From NCBI GenBank assembly GCA_040877545.1, contig JBBDNN010000006.1, positions 62,001 through 126,000 on the forward strand: a stretch of DNA of 64,000 nucleotides, given 5' to 3'. Below the pieces are notes generated by a model that had not been told where the DNA came from, did not search any database, and worked only from the letters and a program-made list of their open reading frames with translations. Shown one piece after another: positions 28,801 through 36,528 of the stretch. Source of the stretch: Gracilimonas sp040877545 (GTDB taxonomy: Bacteria; Bacteroidota; Rhodothermia; Balneolales; Balneolaceae). Both the position numbers and the translations under genes were made by a program. How positions within the stretch are numbered: position 1 is the stretch's first letter; every line of letters begins with the position of its first letter.

Positions 28801-30126
28801 TTCTCTTATAAGAAGAACAAAACATCAAGTCTGGCAGGTTATACGGGTGGTTCTCAGGTTTTTCATGCTTTTGGTGAACAGGGAACGGGTAATTATTCGC
28901 CGCCTTTTGGGTATAGAGTTGGGTTATCTGAAGAATTACCACGTTCTCAGCTAATCCAAAGAGGATCGGAGGGACGTACAATTACCCTTCCCAAAACCAA
29001 TACCTATTCAGACAATATTATTGTGGGCACAAAATTGCAGCTGTTTGACAATCTTTCGGTTGATCTAGACTGGTCGACCCGATGGGATGAACGTAACACA
29101 GAAAATATATCGGTTTCACCAACAGGTGATTTTTCCACCACCGTCTCTTCTTCCGGCGACATAAGTTCTTCGGTTTGGGCTTTTGGCAGTGGGTATGAAG
29201 ATTTGTTTAAACGGCAGCTGCAAACAGCTTTCGATGATATGGATGAAAACAATGTTATTAGTGATGAAACAGGGAATAATGATGGCAGAACCGTTCTAAA
29301 CAGAAACACCCTTGCGGAAGATTTTCGCAGGTCTTATGTAGGTGGAAACACCGGGGCAGTTGGCAAAAAAGGCTTTACCCCATTTCCAAAACCCGGTTGG
29401 CGCGTCACATGGTCAGGCTTTGAAGATCTGATTCCTTTTATTGGGAATATGATGAGCCGGGCTACAATAACTCATTCTTATACCGGCTCTTATCGTTTGG
29501 GATGGAACCTGAACCAACAAGTAGGGGAACAACCTGCACAAAGCATCGGTAATTTTTCCATTATTGATATAAAACAAGAATATGAGCCGGCTTCTATAAA
29601 TGTGGAACAAAGATTCTCGCCGCTCATCCAGCTAAATATTACCTGGGATTCTTCACTTAGAACGCAAGTAGGCTTTGATAGAAGCAATACATCAAGTTTG
29701 GCATTATCAAGCAGGACGGTCTCTGAGCGTATATCCCAGGGATTAAAATTATCGCTGAATTATTCCTTCAAAAAAATACGGCTCCCATTCCTGCCGAATA
29801 TTAACAATAATGTAGATGTGACAATTAATGGTGGTTTTGCTGATGATACGGAGAAAAAGTTCTATCTAAATCAAGATATTCAAACAATACTTGGTAGTGC
29901 TGCTGAACTTTTACCCGATGTAAATCAATATGAAATTAATAGTCCCACTATCTCCGGCCAAAAAAGGATAAATGGATCATTGGTTCTCGGATATCGTTTT
30001 TCACAAACAGTGACGTCGAATTTTGAATATACCTTCAGTAATGTACAGCCAAAGTCAACCGGTTACCCCCCCAGAACAACCCACGATATACGCTTTAATT
30101 TCAGAATAGCCATTCAATCTCGCTGA
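22849..30126 (+). CDS. sprA: Type IX secretion outer-membrane translocon SprA/SovP
   Basis: Forms the very large outer-membrane barrel through which type IX secretion substrates (and gliding adhesins where present) leave the cell. At 2425 aa it has the expected size for SprA. It starts at GTG 22849 with a signal peptide (LKLVYYLPLAFIVNGVFLF). Many segments look like long outer-membrane beta-strands with alternating aromatic residues, such as KTSLSYVYNEGSATNPELQL, SFGYNLTPNIP-like repeats in the last third and a C-terminal aromatic strand ending in FRIAIQSR. Two DYxVNKTLGYISLN/DYEVDYSFGSITIL-type repeats occur at about residues 440 and 680. No other T9SS gene is in the window. Confidence 0.95.
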   Translation: MHSYLKLVYYLPLAFIVNGVFLFGVAKSQDTTDTTTSVSEADSTLDGIKFIYRPPDNYLNRRRAVSPGGLYSIELNKDQYFTSWDTLGTYYFNRNIDGIPVFLPTVYNFEEIARERRNEQEREIRYRLIEEGKSEIEQGRGLLDFRLNVPGGESSVFTTIFGKPEVNLRVNGSANMNVGVSIQNIDDANLTEDLRRRIDPMFNQNLQLNIQGTIGDKLTIATDWDTERAFDFQNRLSIVYQGYEDEIIKRIEMGNVSMETGNSLIRGGASLFGIKSIAELGPLKLTSVVSQQKGESETQTISGGSQETAISIKPAEYQNNRHFFIDFYNRQEFENNVADPQQLGQAYQISELKVWISEPQINTTENEAVRAAAFVDLGVVDLGNGNYGLPDPAGDIIDESVLENNRSNTSASAETFGVAGSDFHNGYFRPLQEGVDYRVNKTLGYISLNRGLSSGSYLAVSFVRLVPGEAGGTVKVGDVTDQSGLIYLKLIRPNNPTPDLKSWPLTMRNVYSLGVSDLTEDGLEVDIKFTQGNIEQSNLEGRGPTLLQDLGLDRVNTEGAAQTDNRIDFNSFTLDPRSGNIIFPYLEPFGERINELLTAASVSDSVRENLTFSELYNEKQNTADQSRKNNFYEIEGLSKGGVTGNFTLGFSLVEGSVKVFANGSELTQGVDYEVDYSFGSITILNDQYLANGQDIKVEYENNQLSVIGQKNFTGLRAEYTISDDISIGSTYFKLKEQPLSDKIRIGNESINNTVLGMDAKANFETPWITRFIDRIPLLQTKESSNVRISGEFAQLRPGVSQTNAVRNAIKEGNLYPDEENGLVFIDDFEGSEFSISFISATRWSLAAPPAALPGYSSDDAYFANPENASPLTTAESKTDRADLRSQFSWYTIPRNISNILGGAEGTPESKTVLTEEVFPGRETNNAQEEVINTLDIFYNPSERGPYNYNKNLKMHLETSPENQWGGMTAVLPSGQEDLTQNNIEFIEFWIQPILPNGQDPLPQDLEDYDGKIYIDLGTISEDVVPNFEINTEDGLATNLSNLKEDNDGRSYIPSYSQAPQGQFSNDNRQYEDVGLDGVPSANGFNEDMVETVLFQEFIDSMRVVYGEDSDEFRDILADPSNDDYVYYGESKVQDLPLQERFYRLLGYHEGNTPEAGGDKIAITSKPDSEGLVSKSNIEINNSYYQYELDINPADFNNLEIGSPGTFIIDKVPGERQEDRWHLVRIPLEDFKRKVGEIDGFQNISYIRMWMSGYEKPFTIRFASLEFIGSQWRKVDNITETENSLADFKVSTINIEENANRRPVPYRQPTGSIRSLNRGVQMQSLANEQSIVLGVEGLGPGEIKMVKRVYPGGLNLLNYENLRMFIHGEGSGAGYGDRPEERENAELVIRMGTDLESNYYEYRQPVTPSDRDYSFSTYSTEGGGDLEIDAEEVWLYDENSMNVVLSAFNELKQLRDQQVNSDPTSSFELALTPEEDDAVEGAVIAIKGNPSLGRISEIGMGIHNPFDPGDATSPGVANLDAEFWLNELRVSGFDNEKGWSANAKASFKFADFATVNTNFTKTTNGFGGLESRLGQRSVAEQIGYDLSSTVNMHKLIPDRFGWSFPVTISTRKSVSTPKFLPGEGDIRLDDFINATRSNEELSESEKQAQINSKVDEVETVGDNFSINVSNISKSNSKGKLAQYTIDKTSLSYVYNEGSATNPELQLKNNWNYNTSIQYNLTFNNVRLFRPFKFTEEIPVVNILSGFRLGYMPSSINASASLNRSYDEKRRRSQIDNEGIEQRQPLQQTHVFNQRSTFGFSYNLTPNIPISFRTNTNFDLSRPGRENLNQTGIDSSRYRTIRTFEVLNGLVTDTLNARRSNYEETYSTSWRPQLSRIKALNWLSYSASYGGGYRWTNSARGSNLGAGVSNSFRLDNTFKINTKSIFEQLGFFNKIEEADEKETRERSQAKKDKVEGEEPATPDLLKDAQYLGRKIFLALFSMENIDFSYKKNKTSSLAGYTGGSQVFHAFGEQGTGNYSPPFGYRVGLSEELPRSQLIQRGSEGRTITLPKTNTYSDNIIVGTKLQLFDNLSVDLDWSTRWDERNTENISVSPTGDFSTTVSSSGDISSSVWAFGSGYEDLFKRQLQTAFDDMDENNVISDETGNNDGRTVLNRNTLAEDFRRSYVGGNTGAVGKKGFTPFPKPGWRVTWSGFEDLIPFIGNMMSRATITHSYTGSYRLGWNLNQQVGEQPAQSIGNFSIIDIKQEYEPASINVEQRFSPLIQLNITWDSSLRTQVGFDRSNTSSLALSSRTVSERISQGLKLSLNYSFKKIRLPFLPNINNNVDVTINGGFADDTEKKFYLNQDIQTILGSAAELLPDVNQYEINSPTISGQKRINGSLVLGYRFSQTVTSNFEYTFSNVQPKSTGYPPRTTHDIRFNFRIAIQSR

Positions 30127-30239
30127 TCAGGTTTGTGTAGTTATTTTGAATCGTTAGGGGTGAGGATTTTTGATTAAAATATGACTGAATACTTTAAGCA
30201 GCTTGAAGAATCTGTTGAGGGAAAAACTGATTATTCTAT

Positions 30240-31787
30240 CTAATTTTTCTTCCTGAAACCCAGCCCGTAAAAAAATAACCAGGAGAAACCTGTCAAAAAT
30301 AATGTGAGGATAGGCAGCCAGTTTCCAAAGCGGGTAAAAATAGTATCGCTATATTTATTGGGAATGGAGGCAGTGAATCCTGTTTTTATCCAGTAATCAG
30401 TTTTAATCTGAACGGTTCCATTGGGCGAAATTATTCCAGAAATGCCATTATTGGCACTACGTACAACCCAGCGGTCAAATTCAATAGCTCTGAGCCGTGC
30501 ATAAGCAAAATGTTGATGATGTCCGCTTGTGTCTCCCCACCAGCCATCATTGGTAATAATGGTAATGAAAGTTGCCCCATCTTGTACAAATTTGCGAATC
30601 CAGGTGGGGTATACGGAATCGTAACATATTAAACCGGGTGTTTCAAAATTTTCGGCATCCAACATCGTGGGGATATCACCTTTCCCAAAACCGGCAAGAC
30701 TCCCCCAATTTACCCACCTGAAAACATCAAAAGCATCCAATGTCTCTACAAAAGGAATTCGCTCAACTATAGGTACTAAATTTGCTTTATTGTACCTCTT
30801 TGTTTCTCCTTCCGGACTGACAAAAATAGCTGCATTAAAGTAATTATAGGGGCTTCCCTGCATCATGCCTCTGAATAGCTGGGGAGTATTTTCATCATCA
30901 TAAAGCTCGTATAAACCTGTACCCGCCAAAAAGTGTGTGTTCCAGGCACTCGCCGAGTCCGCCATACGACTTACCGTATTCGACTCCATCAGGATGGCTC
31001 CGTCTATTGCATTTTCTGGCCATACAATTAGTTCGGTGTCAACTGTTCTGGTTTTTTCGGAGAGAATGAGAAGACTATCCACTACTTCTTCAAGGCCGCT
31101 CATGCCACCATAATTCTGGTAAGAATCATGGTTAGGTTGAATGACGGCAACTTCAGTCATATCTGAGGTTTCATTGGCTTCATCCCCATAAAGAAAAAAC
31201 GACCATACCGGAAAAAAAAGAAAAACGGCAACACTTACATAGGCTACCATTCTTTCTTTTGTTTTGATGAATTGCCAGGTAAGTGCAGAAGTCAACACCA
31301 CCCAAAAAGTAATCCCCCAAAATCCGGTAACCGAGATATATTGAATAACGCCAATCTGGTTCGACCAGCCATTTGCGATGGTTAACCACGGCCAGGCTAA
31401 ATCCCAGTGATGATGCAAAAATTCGTAAGCCATCCAGGCAGAAGCCTGCAGGAGTGCAATAAAGAGAGGTGATTTACTCTTGTTGGTGAAGAATTTACCC
31501 AGGCATAAAGGAATCGTCATTAATGCGCTGTTGGCTAAAATTGCGGCAATTCCGGCGCCAAAGCTTGCCATCATCAGCCAATAGGTGCCAATCAGATTCC
31601 AAACCACAAACCCGGCATAACTGTAATAAGCCAGTTGTTTATAATTGTCACATTTATCCGATAAATAGAAAAAAAGCACAAATGCAGGAATACTTAAAAA
31701 AGCTAAATCAAAAGGAGGGAAACTAAGTCCCAGCAATACACCGGCTGTAACAGAGATTATCCAATTATTAGTCATCCAGTTTTTCAT
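30240..31787 (-). CDS. lnt: Apolipoprotein N-acyltransferase
   Basis: Adds the third acyl chain to lipoproteins in the inner membrane. The 515-aa protein has about six membrane helices in the first 200 residues, a periplasmic nitrilase-fold domain and a last C-terminal helix. The Glu-Lys-Cys catalytic triad is visible: LIVWPENAIDG (Glu), RYNKANLVP (Lys) and GLICYDSVYP (Cys). Typical Lnt end motif: ITNDGWWGDTSGHHQHFAYARLRAIE region followed by RWVVRSANNGISG. It overlaps rsmI by 4 bases. Confidence 0.96.
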   Translation of the reverse strand: MKNWMTNNWIISVTAGVLLGLSFPPFDLAFLSIPAFVLFFYLSDKCDNYKQLAYYSYAGFVVWNLIGTYWLMMASFGAGIAAILANSALMTIPLCLGKFFTNKSKSPLFIALLQASAWMAYEFLHHHWDLAWPWLTIANGWSNQIGVIQYISVTGFWGITFWVVLTSALTWQFIKTKERMVAYVSVAVFLFFPVWSFFLYGDEANETSDMTEVAVIQPNHDSYQNYGGMSGLEEVVDSLLILSEKTRTVDTELIVWPENAIDGAILMESNTVSRMADSASAWNTHFLAGTGLYELYDDENTPQLFRGMMQGSPYNYFNAAIFVSPEGETKRYNKANLVPIVERIPFVETLDAFDVFRWVNWGSLAGFGKGDIPTMLDAENFETPGLICYDSVYPTWIRKFVQDGATFITIITNDGWWGDTSGHHQHFAYARLRAIEFDRWVVRSANNGISGIISPNGTVQIKTDYWIKTGFTASIPNKYSDTIFTRFGNWLPILTLFLTGFSWLFFYGLGFRKKN

Positions 31788-32467
31788 TCCGAATATCCTT
31801 TTCCCGCAATTACTATTACAATTTCACCTTTTATGGAATCGCGGTTTTCAAATTCATTTTTTAATTCTGAAACAGTATCTCGAACAACCTCTTCAAATTT
31901 TTTGGTTAGCTCACGCGCAACGGCTGCTAATCTGTCTTCACCGAAATGCTTCTCTATTTCGCCAAGCAGCTTTAAAATTCTGTTGGGACTTTCATAAATA
32001 ATTATCGTTCGTTCTTCCTCAGAAAGTTCACCCAAACGTTTTTGCCGGCCTTTTTTATGGGGAAGAAAGCCTTCAAACACATAACGGTCGCAGGGTAAAC
32101 CACTGGCAACAACAGCGGTGGTGGCGGCATCAGGGCCGGGAATAACGGTAACCCGATGTTCACCCTGTTGTGCGGCGCGAATGGCTAAAAATCCCGGATC
32201 AGAAATTCCGGGCATTCCGGCATCACTAATTAATGCTATATTCTGGCCGGCATCCAATATATTCATCACATGAGTTACCTTTCGGTGCTCATTATGCTGA
32301 TGAAATGAAAAAGTAGGTTTGTTGATTTGAAAAGCGTGTAATAACTTGGAGGAGGTTCTGGTGTCCTCGCATGCTATATAATCCACTGATTGCAGGATTT
32401 CAACTGCTCTGGGTGAAAAATCCTGTAGATTTCCTATGGGTGTTGCAACTATAAAAAGTGTAGACAA
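31784..32467 (-). CDS. rsmI: 16S rRNA (cytidine-1402-2'-O)-methyltransferase
   Basis: SAM-dependent methylation of C1402 in the decoding centre of 16S rRNA. Tetrapyrrole-methylase fold with LFIVATPIGNLQDFSPRA, ACEDTRTSSKLL, SDAGMPGISDPGF, PGPDAATTAVVASGLP and IYESPNRILKLL. I place the start at TTG 32465-32467 because it puts the conserved TLFIVATPIGNL at the N-end as in relatives; a TTG 13 codons upstream (32506) is possible, and no ATG is available in this stretch. It overlaps lnt by 4 bases and they form an operon. Confidence 0.93.
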   Translation of the reverse strand: MSTLFIVATPIGNLQDFSPRAVEILQSVDYIACEDTRTSSKLLHAFQINKPTFSFHQHNEHRKVTHVMNILDAGQNIALISDAGMPGISDPGFLAIRAAQQGEHRVTVIPGPDAATTAVVASGLPCDRYVFEGFLPHKKGRQKRLGELSEEERTIIIYESPNRILKLLGEIEKHFGEDRLAAVARELTKKFEEVVRDTVSELKNEFENRDSIKGEIVIVIAGKGYSE

Positions 32468-32552
32468 TGTATTATTTCTTTCAAATATTTGGCTTGTAAG
32501 ATACAAGCTATTACGGATTTAGAAACACAAAAATTATAACAACTAATAAAAA

Positions 32553-32939
32553 ATGAATTTCAAACCTTCCGGATTAAATCACATTACCATCAGAGTAAAT
32601 CGAATTAATGCCTCTAAAGAATTTTATGGGGAAATTCTTGGCCTCGAACTTGTTCGTACAATGGGGCAGAGTATGGCTGTTTATAGAATCGGGAGAGAAG
32701 ATACCCTGGTAATTGTTGAGGCGGAAACGAGTTACGATCCCACCTCCAGAGATTTTCGAATTGATCATTTTGGCTTTTATGTTGACAGTCCTAAACAGGT
32801 AGATGAACTTGCTAAATATTTCCGGGAAAGAGAAGTGACAGTTATAAGTGGACCCGCTAATCGCAAAAAAGGACGATTCCTATTTGTCGCCGATCCAGAT
32901 GGAAATATGATTGAGTATTTTTATGAGGAGAAAGAGTAA
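32553..32939 (+). CDS. VOC-family (glyoxalase/bleomycin-resistance fold) protein
   Basis: Single-domain protein of 128 aa with paired beta-alpha-beta-beta-beta modules. Likely metal ligands are His10 in GLNHITIRV, His74 in RIDHFGFYV and the Glu near the C-end in DPDGNMIEYFY; the second Glu expected between them is not obvious (VIVEAE is a candidate). This arrangement fits small metal-dependent VOC enzymes (fosfomycin-resistance or glyoxalase-like), but the substrate cannot be told. Divergent from rsmI; followed by a terminator. Confidence 0.85.
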   Translation: MNFKPSGLNHITIRVNRINASKEFYGEILGLELVRTMGQSMAVYRIGREDTLVIVEAETSYDPTSRDFRIDHFGFYVDSPKQVDELAKYFREREVTVISGPANRKKGRFLFVADPDGNMIEYFYEEKE

Positions 32940-32990
32940 ATGAGTGGTATAGCGGGCAGCTGACACACCTCAACAAAAGTGATTTTTTTT

Positions 32991-33027
32991 AACCCTCCAA
33001 GGATTCAAAATCCTAGGAGGGTTTTCT
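32991..33027 (+). terminator. Intrinsic terminator after the VOC gene
   Basis: Long hairpin AACCCTCC-a-AGGAT / ATCCT-a-GGAGGGTT with a single A·A mismatch and a small loop, followed by a short T-run. Confidence 0.88.
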
Positions 33028-33077
33028 AAGAAAGGTTGCACGATTTTTAAAAATTAAAAAGAAAAAATCTTTAGGGT

Positions 33078-33425
33078 ATGAAGAACAAGATTGAACAAGA
33101 GCTTGATCAAAAGGAATTTGAAAAAGATTTAGGCAAAGACCTAAAGCTGGAATCCGAAAGACTGGATATCCAGGAGAAGTTGTATGCCGGCAGGAATAAA
33201 TATTCCATAGCTGCTATTCACTTTTTTGGGACGCTGTTTATCTCCTACTTTATGCTCATTGTTTTGAGAATGGCATACAACATGTTTTTCGGGACGGCTT
33301 TTGCTATGCTTGGAGTTAGTTTTGCCTGGATGAATCCCTTTATTCATGGTGCCATTTGGGTAGGAGCTGTTGTCAGTGTTTATCAGAAACGCTCCGTTCT
33401 CGATACTATCCTGGATAGGATTTAG
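33078..33425 (+). CDS. Two-helix membrane protein with charged N-terminal coil
   Basis: Unrecognised 115-aa protein. The first ~40 residues are highly charged and helical (KNKIEQELDQKEFEKDLGKD, possible coiled coil), followed by two membrane helices (about 46-70 and 76-104) and a short basic tail. It lies between a terminator and a palindromic repeat and appears monocistronic. No function is proposed. Confidence 0.65.
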   Translation: MKNKIEQELDQKEFEKDLGKDLKLESERLDIQEKLYAGRNKYSIAAIHFFGTLFISYFMLIVLRMAYNMFFGTAFAMLGVSFAWMNPFIHGAIWVGAVVSVYQKRSVLDTILDRI

Positions 33426-33470
33426 CAGGCTGTTTGGAATCGCAGACTGGCTTTAGAGTTAGTTGAAGTC

Positions 33471-33490
33471 ATCCCTGCGGAGGCAGGGAT
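33471..33490. repeat. REP-like intergenic palindrome
   Basis: Perfect inverted repeat ATCCCTGC-ggag-GCAGGGAT between two genes, in the familiar form of short GC-rich intergenic palindromes. Only one copy was seen in the window. It is not followed by a T-run, so it is less likely to be a terminator. Confidence 0.5.
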
Positions 33491-33589
33491 CTACATTGTG
33501 CTATATGACCATTTCATGAAAACCATTGAGATTCTCCCCGAGAGGATGCCTTGGGCGCGGGAATTCGCCGCGGATGAAACATCTGAAAC

Positions 33590-34276
33590 TCAGCTAAATA
33601 AGGTCACATCCTTCACATCAAAATAATCTTCCTGATTCCAGTCAGTGTTGATTACTATGCCGCCCATCAATAGTATCTTTTTACCCTTTACAGCATCACT
33701 GCAGGCAGAAATGATATCTTTTAATTCCCGATCTATTTGTTTGTAAGCTATTTCCGTGATGGCTTTTATTGGCAGATCGGATTTGTGGATCTCCTGGTGT
33801 TTTTCGATCAACATTTTTACCACCCGGTTTTGCTGGTAATCATCTGAAACCACATCTTGTGGGACGCTTCCTTTTTTAACGGCATCCAAACCTGCAACTA
33901 AGGATCCGCAACAGGTGGAATTTGCAGTTTGTCCTTCCCGTAAAATTTCTCCAGCTTTACCATTTTTCGAAATCCCGATATGTGGACCGTATAAAATAAA
34001 AGCCCCGCCATCATCCGGAATATGGCTGGCAAATGCCCGAAATCCTGTTTTTCCGGTAAAAGGCAATCCTGAAATGCCACCGAACTGGAAAGGGCCGGGC
34101 CCGAGAAAATATTTATTCAATTGGCTGAAAACATTAGTGACTTCATCGCTGCAAACAGAAGTTCCCCACAGAGTATTGGATACTTCCATTCTATTGGAAT
34201 TTAATTCCCTGAGAATTAGACTCTCCAGAGAGTCAATGGTTTGAGCTTTTTTATAATGTGTTGAAATATTCTGCAT
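33590..34276 (-). CDS. LCIB-type (theta-class-like) carbonic anhydrase homologue
   Basis: The 228-aa protein resembles the limiting-CO2-inducible B/C proteins of algae, some of which are zinc carbonic anhydrases. Matching segments are SVCSDEVTNVF, GGISGLPFTGKTGFRAFASHIPD, ILYGPHIGISKNGKAGEILREGQ and NSTCCGSLVAGLDAV. By family pattern the zinc ligands would be Cys42, His85 and Cys123, with Asp44 and an Arg (113 or 80) completing the site; all are present. No signal peptide, so cytoplasmic. It stands alone with a long spacer upstream. Activity is inferred, since some homologues are inactive. Confidence 0.75.
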   Translation of the reverse strand: MQNISTHYKKAQTIDSLESLILRELNSNRMEVSNTLWGTSVCSDEVTNVFSQLNKYFLGPGPFQFGGISGLPFTGKTGFRAFASHIPDDGGAFILYGPHIGISKNGKAGEILREGQTANSTCCGSLVAGLDAVKKGSVPQDVVSDDYQQNRVVKMLIEKHQEIHKSDLPIKAITEIAYKQIDRELKDIISACSDAVKGKKILLMGGIVINTDWNQEDYFDVKDVTLFS

Positions 34277-34648
34277 TGAGAAAATTTTAGCTTCAGGATT
34301 TAAGGCAGAACTTAATACATCACCACATTAAAATTGTAGCAAATCGTAAAAAGGGGAGTAGAAAATAATTTCACTTAATTTTCATTATAGGAATTAATTG
34401 TGCGTATATTGGGTGCTGAAGATTTCGTGAGTTCACGATAAGACTGGAATTTGACACCTCTGCCTGTTTAAGGCATGTATAAAAACCTTTCAGGTTTATA
34501 GATCATTGCTGGTTTTATAAATTAGGCTTTCTAATCAAGCAGTCGCGCTTGCCACTTGTCCTTAGCTCACCTTTTACCAATTATGGACCCGGGCAAAATA
34601 ACGCGCAGCAACATCTTTTTGAACGGGATAAAAATAAAATAAATATAT
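34277..34648 (+). promoter_or_regulatory. Hairpin-rich leader region upstream of the DEAD-box helicase
   Basis: A 372-base gene-free stretch. Four short hairpins lie in a row on the helicase strand: GCCT/AGGC (34462-34474), AAACCT/AGGTTT (34483-34497), ATTAG/CTAAT (34521-34535) and CAAGC/GCTTG (34536-34551). About 100 unpaired-looking bases then lead to the ATG. Cold-shock DEAD-box helicase mRNAs often have long regulated leaders, so a regulatory 5' UTR is plausible. The transcription start is not identified. Confidence 0.45.
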
Positions 34649-36442
34649 ATGTCATCGTTCAAAGAACTGGGTTTAATACCCGAAATATGTGATGCTGTCG
34701 CTGAATTGGGTTTTGAAAATCCTACCGAAGTTCAAGAGAGAGCAATACCAACTATTTTAGCATCGCAGCGTGATTTGATTGCGCTTGCCCAAACAGGAAC
34801 AGGAAAAACAGGCGCTTTCGGGCTGCCAACATTGCAACAAGTGGATGCAAATTCCAAAGCCGTACAGGTTCTGGTGCTTTCTCCAACTCGTGAATTAGCT
34901 ATTCAGATTGCCAAAGATTTAAAATCATACGCGAAAAATCTGAAAGGCATTAAAACCGTAGCCGTGTATGGCGGAGCAAATATCTCCACACAAATCCGGG
35001 CGCTTGATAATGGCTGCCAGGTTGTGATTGGAACTCCCGGCCGTATGCTCGATCTCATCAAACGCAGAAAACTGGACGTACGAAACGTTCGCTCTCTTAT
35101 ACTTGATGAAGCTGATGAAATGTTAAATATGGGCTTTCAGGATGATCTGGATGCCATACTTGCTGATACGCCTAAAGAAAAACAAACGCTGCTGTTTTCG
35201 GCAACCATGCCTAAGCAGATCTCAAAAATGGCGCGAAAGTATATGAATAACCCGGAGGAAATTGAGGTGAACGCCCGTAATTCCGGTGCCTTAAATATTG
35301 ACCATCAATTCTATATGGTTCAAGCCAAAAATAGATACGATGCCTTAAAACGAATTGCGGATGTTAATCCGGATATCTACGGAATCATTTTCTGTAGAAC
35401 ACGCCGGGAAACTGCTGAAGTAGCTTCCAAACTCTCAAAAGAAGGCTATAATGCTGATTTGTTGAATGGAGATTTATCTCAGGCACAGCGCGATGAGGTC
35501 ATGAACCGATTCCGCACCAAAGACCTGCAGTTACTGGTTGCTACCGATGTAGCCGCCCGTGGTTTGGATGTAGATAGCCTGACACACATTATCAATTACA
35601 ACCTCCCGGATGACCTGGAAGTTTATATCCATAGAAGTGGACGTACAGGTCGGGCAGGAAACAGCGGAGTTGCAGTTTCCATCATTCATACAAGAGAGAT
35701 GGGAAGGATCCGTGCGCTGGAAAAAATGTCTGGTAAAACCTTCACCAAAAAAGAAGTGCCAAGCGGCGAAGAAGTTTGCGGTATCCGAATGATGGATATG
35801 GTGGACAGGCTTCGTGCAGTGAAGGTGAATGAAAAGCAGATAGAAAAATATCTACCGGAAGTGTATGAAAAATTATCGGACCTTACCTGGCAGGAATTGA
35901 TTCAGCATTTCGTATCGAAAGAATTCAACGAGATACTGGATTATTACCAGCAAGCTGGTGACATCAACGCCAAAGGTGGCGGATCAGGAAAAAATTCCTC
36001 ACGAAAAAATGGAAGAAGTAAGGGAGGAAGTAATAACAATCATGGCGGTGGAAATCGTCGTGCAGAAGCTGGTTTTACCCGTTTTTTCATGAGTGTTGGT
36101 GAACGAGACGGATTAAATCCTCCGAGATTGATGGGATTGATTAACGAACAGCTAAGCGGCTCCAAACCTGACTTCGGCAAGATCGATATTCAGAAAAACT
36201 TCTCATTTTTTGAAGTTGAAGAGGGATACGACAAAAAACTGTTTGACTCCATTAACAACGGTACTCAATTCGAAGGCCGTCAGGTTGAGGTAGAACACGC
36301 TAAACCAGATACCAATGGTAGCTCTGGCGGTGATAGTTCCTCTCGCGGAGGCAGTAAAAAATCTTCTTATAGAAGTGGAAGTGGCGGTGGATTCAACAAA
36401 AAGAATGGCCGAAACAAAAAGCAAAGAAGAAGTAAAGCTTAA
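34649..36442 (+). CDS. DEAD-box ATP-dependent RNA helicase (CsdA/DbpA-like)
   Basis: Unwinds RNA during ribosome assembly and RNA decay, often important in the cold. The 597-aa protein has the Q-motif, motif I AQTGTGKTG (about 47-55), PTRELA, GTPGR, DEAD as LDEADEML (about 152-159), SAT, and HRSGRTGRAG (motif VI). After the helicase core come a dimerisation-like region, a Gly/Asn/Ser-rich linker (about 435-475), a DbpA-type RNA-binding domain (FTRFFMSVGERDGLNPPRLM to QVEVEHA) and a basic Gly/Ser-rich tail. It has a long leader upstream and a strong terminator downstream. Confidence 0.95.
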   Translation: MSSFKELGLIPEICDAVAELGFENPTEVQERAIPTILASQRDLIALAQTGTGKTGAFGLPTLQQVDANSKAVQVLVLSPTRELAIQIAKDLKSYAKNLKGIKTVAVYGGANISTQIRALDNGCQVVIGTPGRMLDLIKRRKLDVRNVRSLILDEADEMLNMGFQDDLDAILADTPKEKQTLLFSATMPKQISKMARKYMNNPEEIEVNARNSGALNIDHQFYMVQAKNRYDALKRIADVNPDIYGIIFCRTRRETAEVASKLSKEGYNADLLNGDLSQAQRDEVMNRFRTKDLQLLVATDVAARGLDVDSLTHIINYNLPDDLEVYIHRSGRTGRAGNSGVAVSIIHTREMGRIRALEKMSGKTFTKKEVPSGEEVCGIRMMDMVDRLRAVKVNEKQIEKYLPEVYEKLSDLTWQELIQHFVSKEFNEILDYYQQAGDINAKGGGSGKNSSRKNGRSKGGSNNNHGGGNRRAEAGFTRFFMSVGERDGLNPPRLMGLINEQLSGSKPDFGKIDIQKNFSFFEVEEGYDKKLFDSINNGTQFEGRQVEVEHAKPDTNGSSGGDSSSRGGSKKSSYRSGSGGGFNKKNGRNKKQRRSKA

Positions 36443-36466
36443 TAACCTAAGGTAATCTAATTTTAG

Positions 36467-36497
36467 AAGCCCTGAATTAGCTTTCAGGGCTTTTTTT
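36467..36497 (+). terminator. Intrinsic terminator of the DEAD-box helicase gene
   Basis: Perfect 10-bp stem AAGCCCTGAA/TTCAGGGCTT (36467-36476 with 36483-36492) with a 6-base loop and T-run. Confidence 0.93.
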
Positions 36498-36528
36498 GTT
36501 CGGAGAATAAATTCAGTTTTGCAATTAT

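Noticed and set aside
30181..30243. A 20-codon ORF (MTEYFKQLEESVEGKTDYSI) between sprA and lnt
   Set aside because: Too short to judge, no family, and it overlaps the end of lnt. Possibly the 5' stub of a lost gene, but unproven.
33471..33490. Palindrome considered as a terminator for the gene at 33078
   Set aside because: No T-run follows on either strand and it lies 45 bases after the stop.
33516..33626. A 36-codon ORF (MKTIEILPERMPWAREFAAD…) in a GC-rich patch overlapping the 3' end of the LCIB-like gene on the other strand
   Set aside because: No recognised domain, and it runs antisense into a well-supported gene. It may be a remnant but cannot be supported as a gene.
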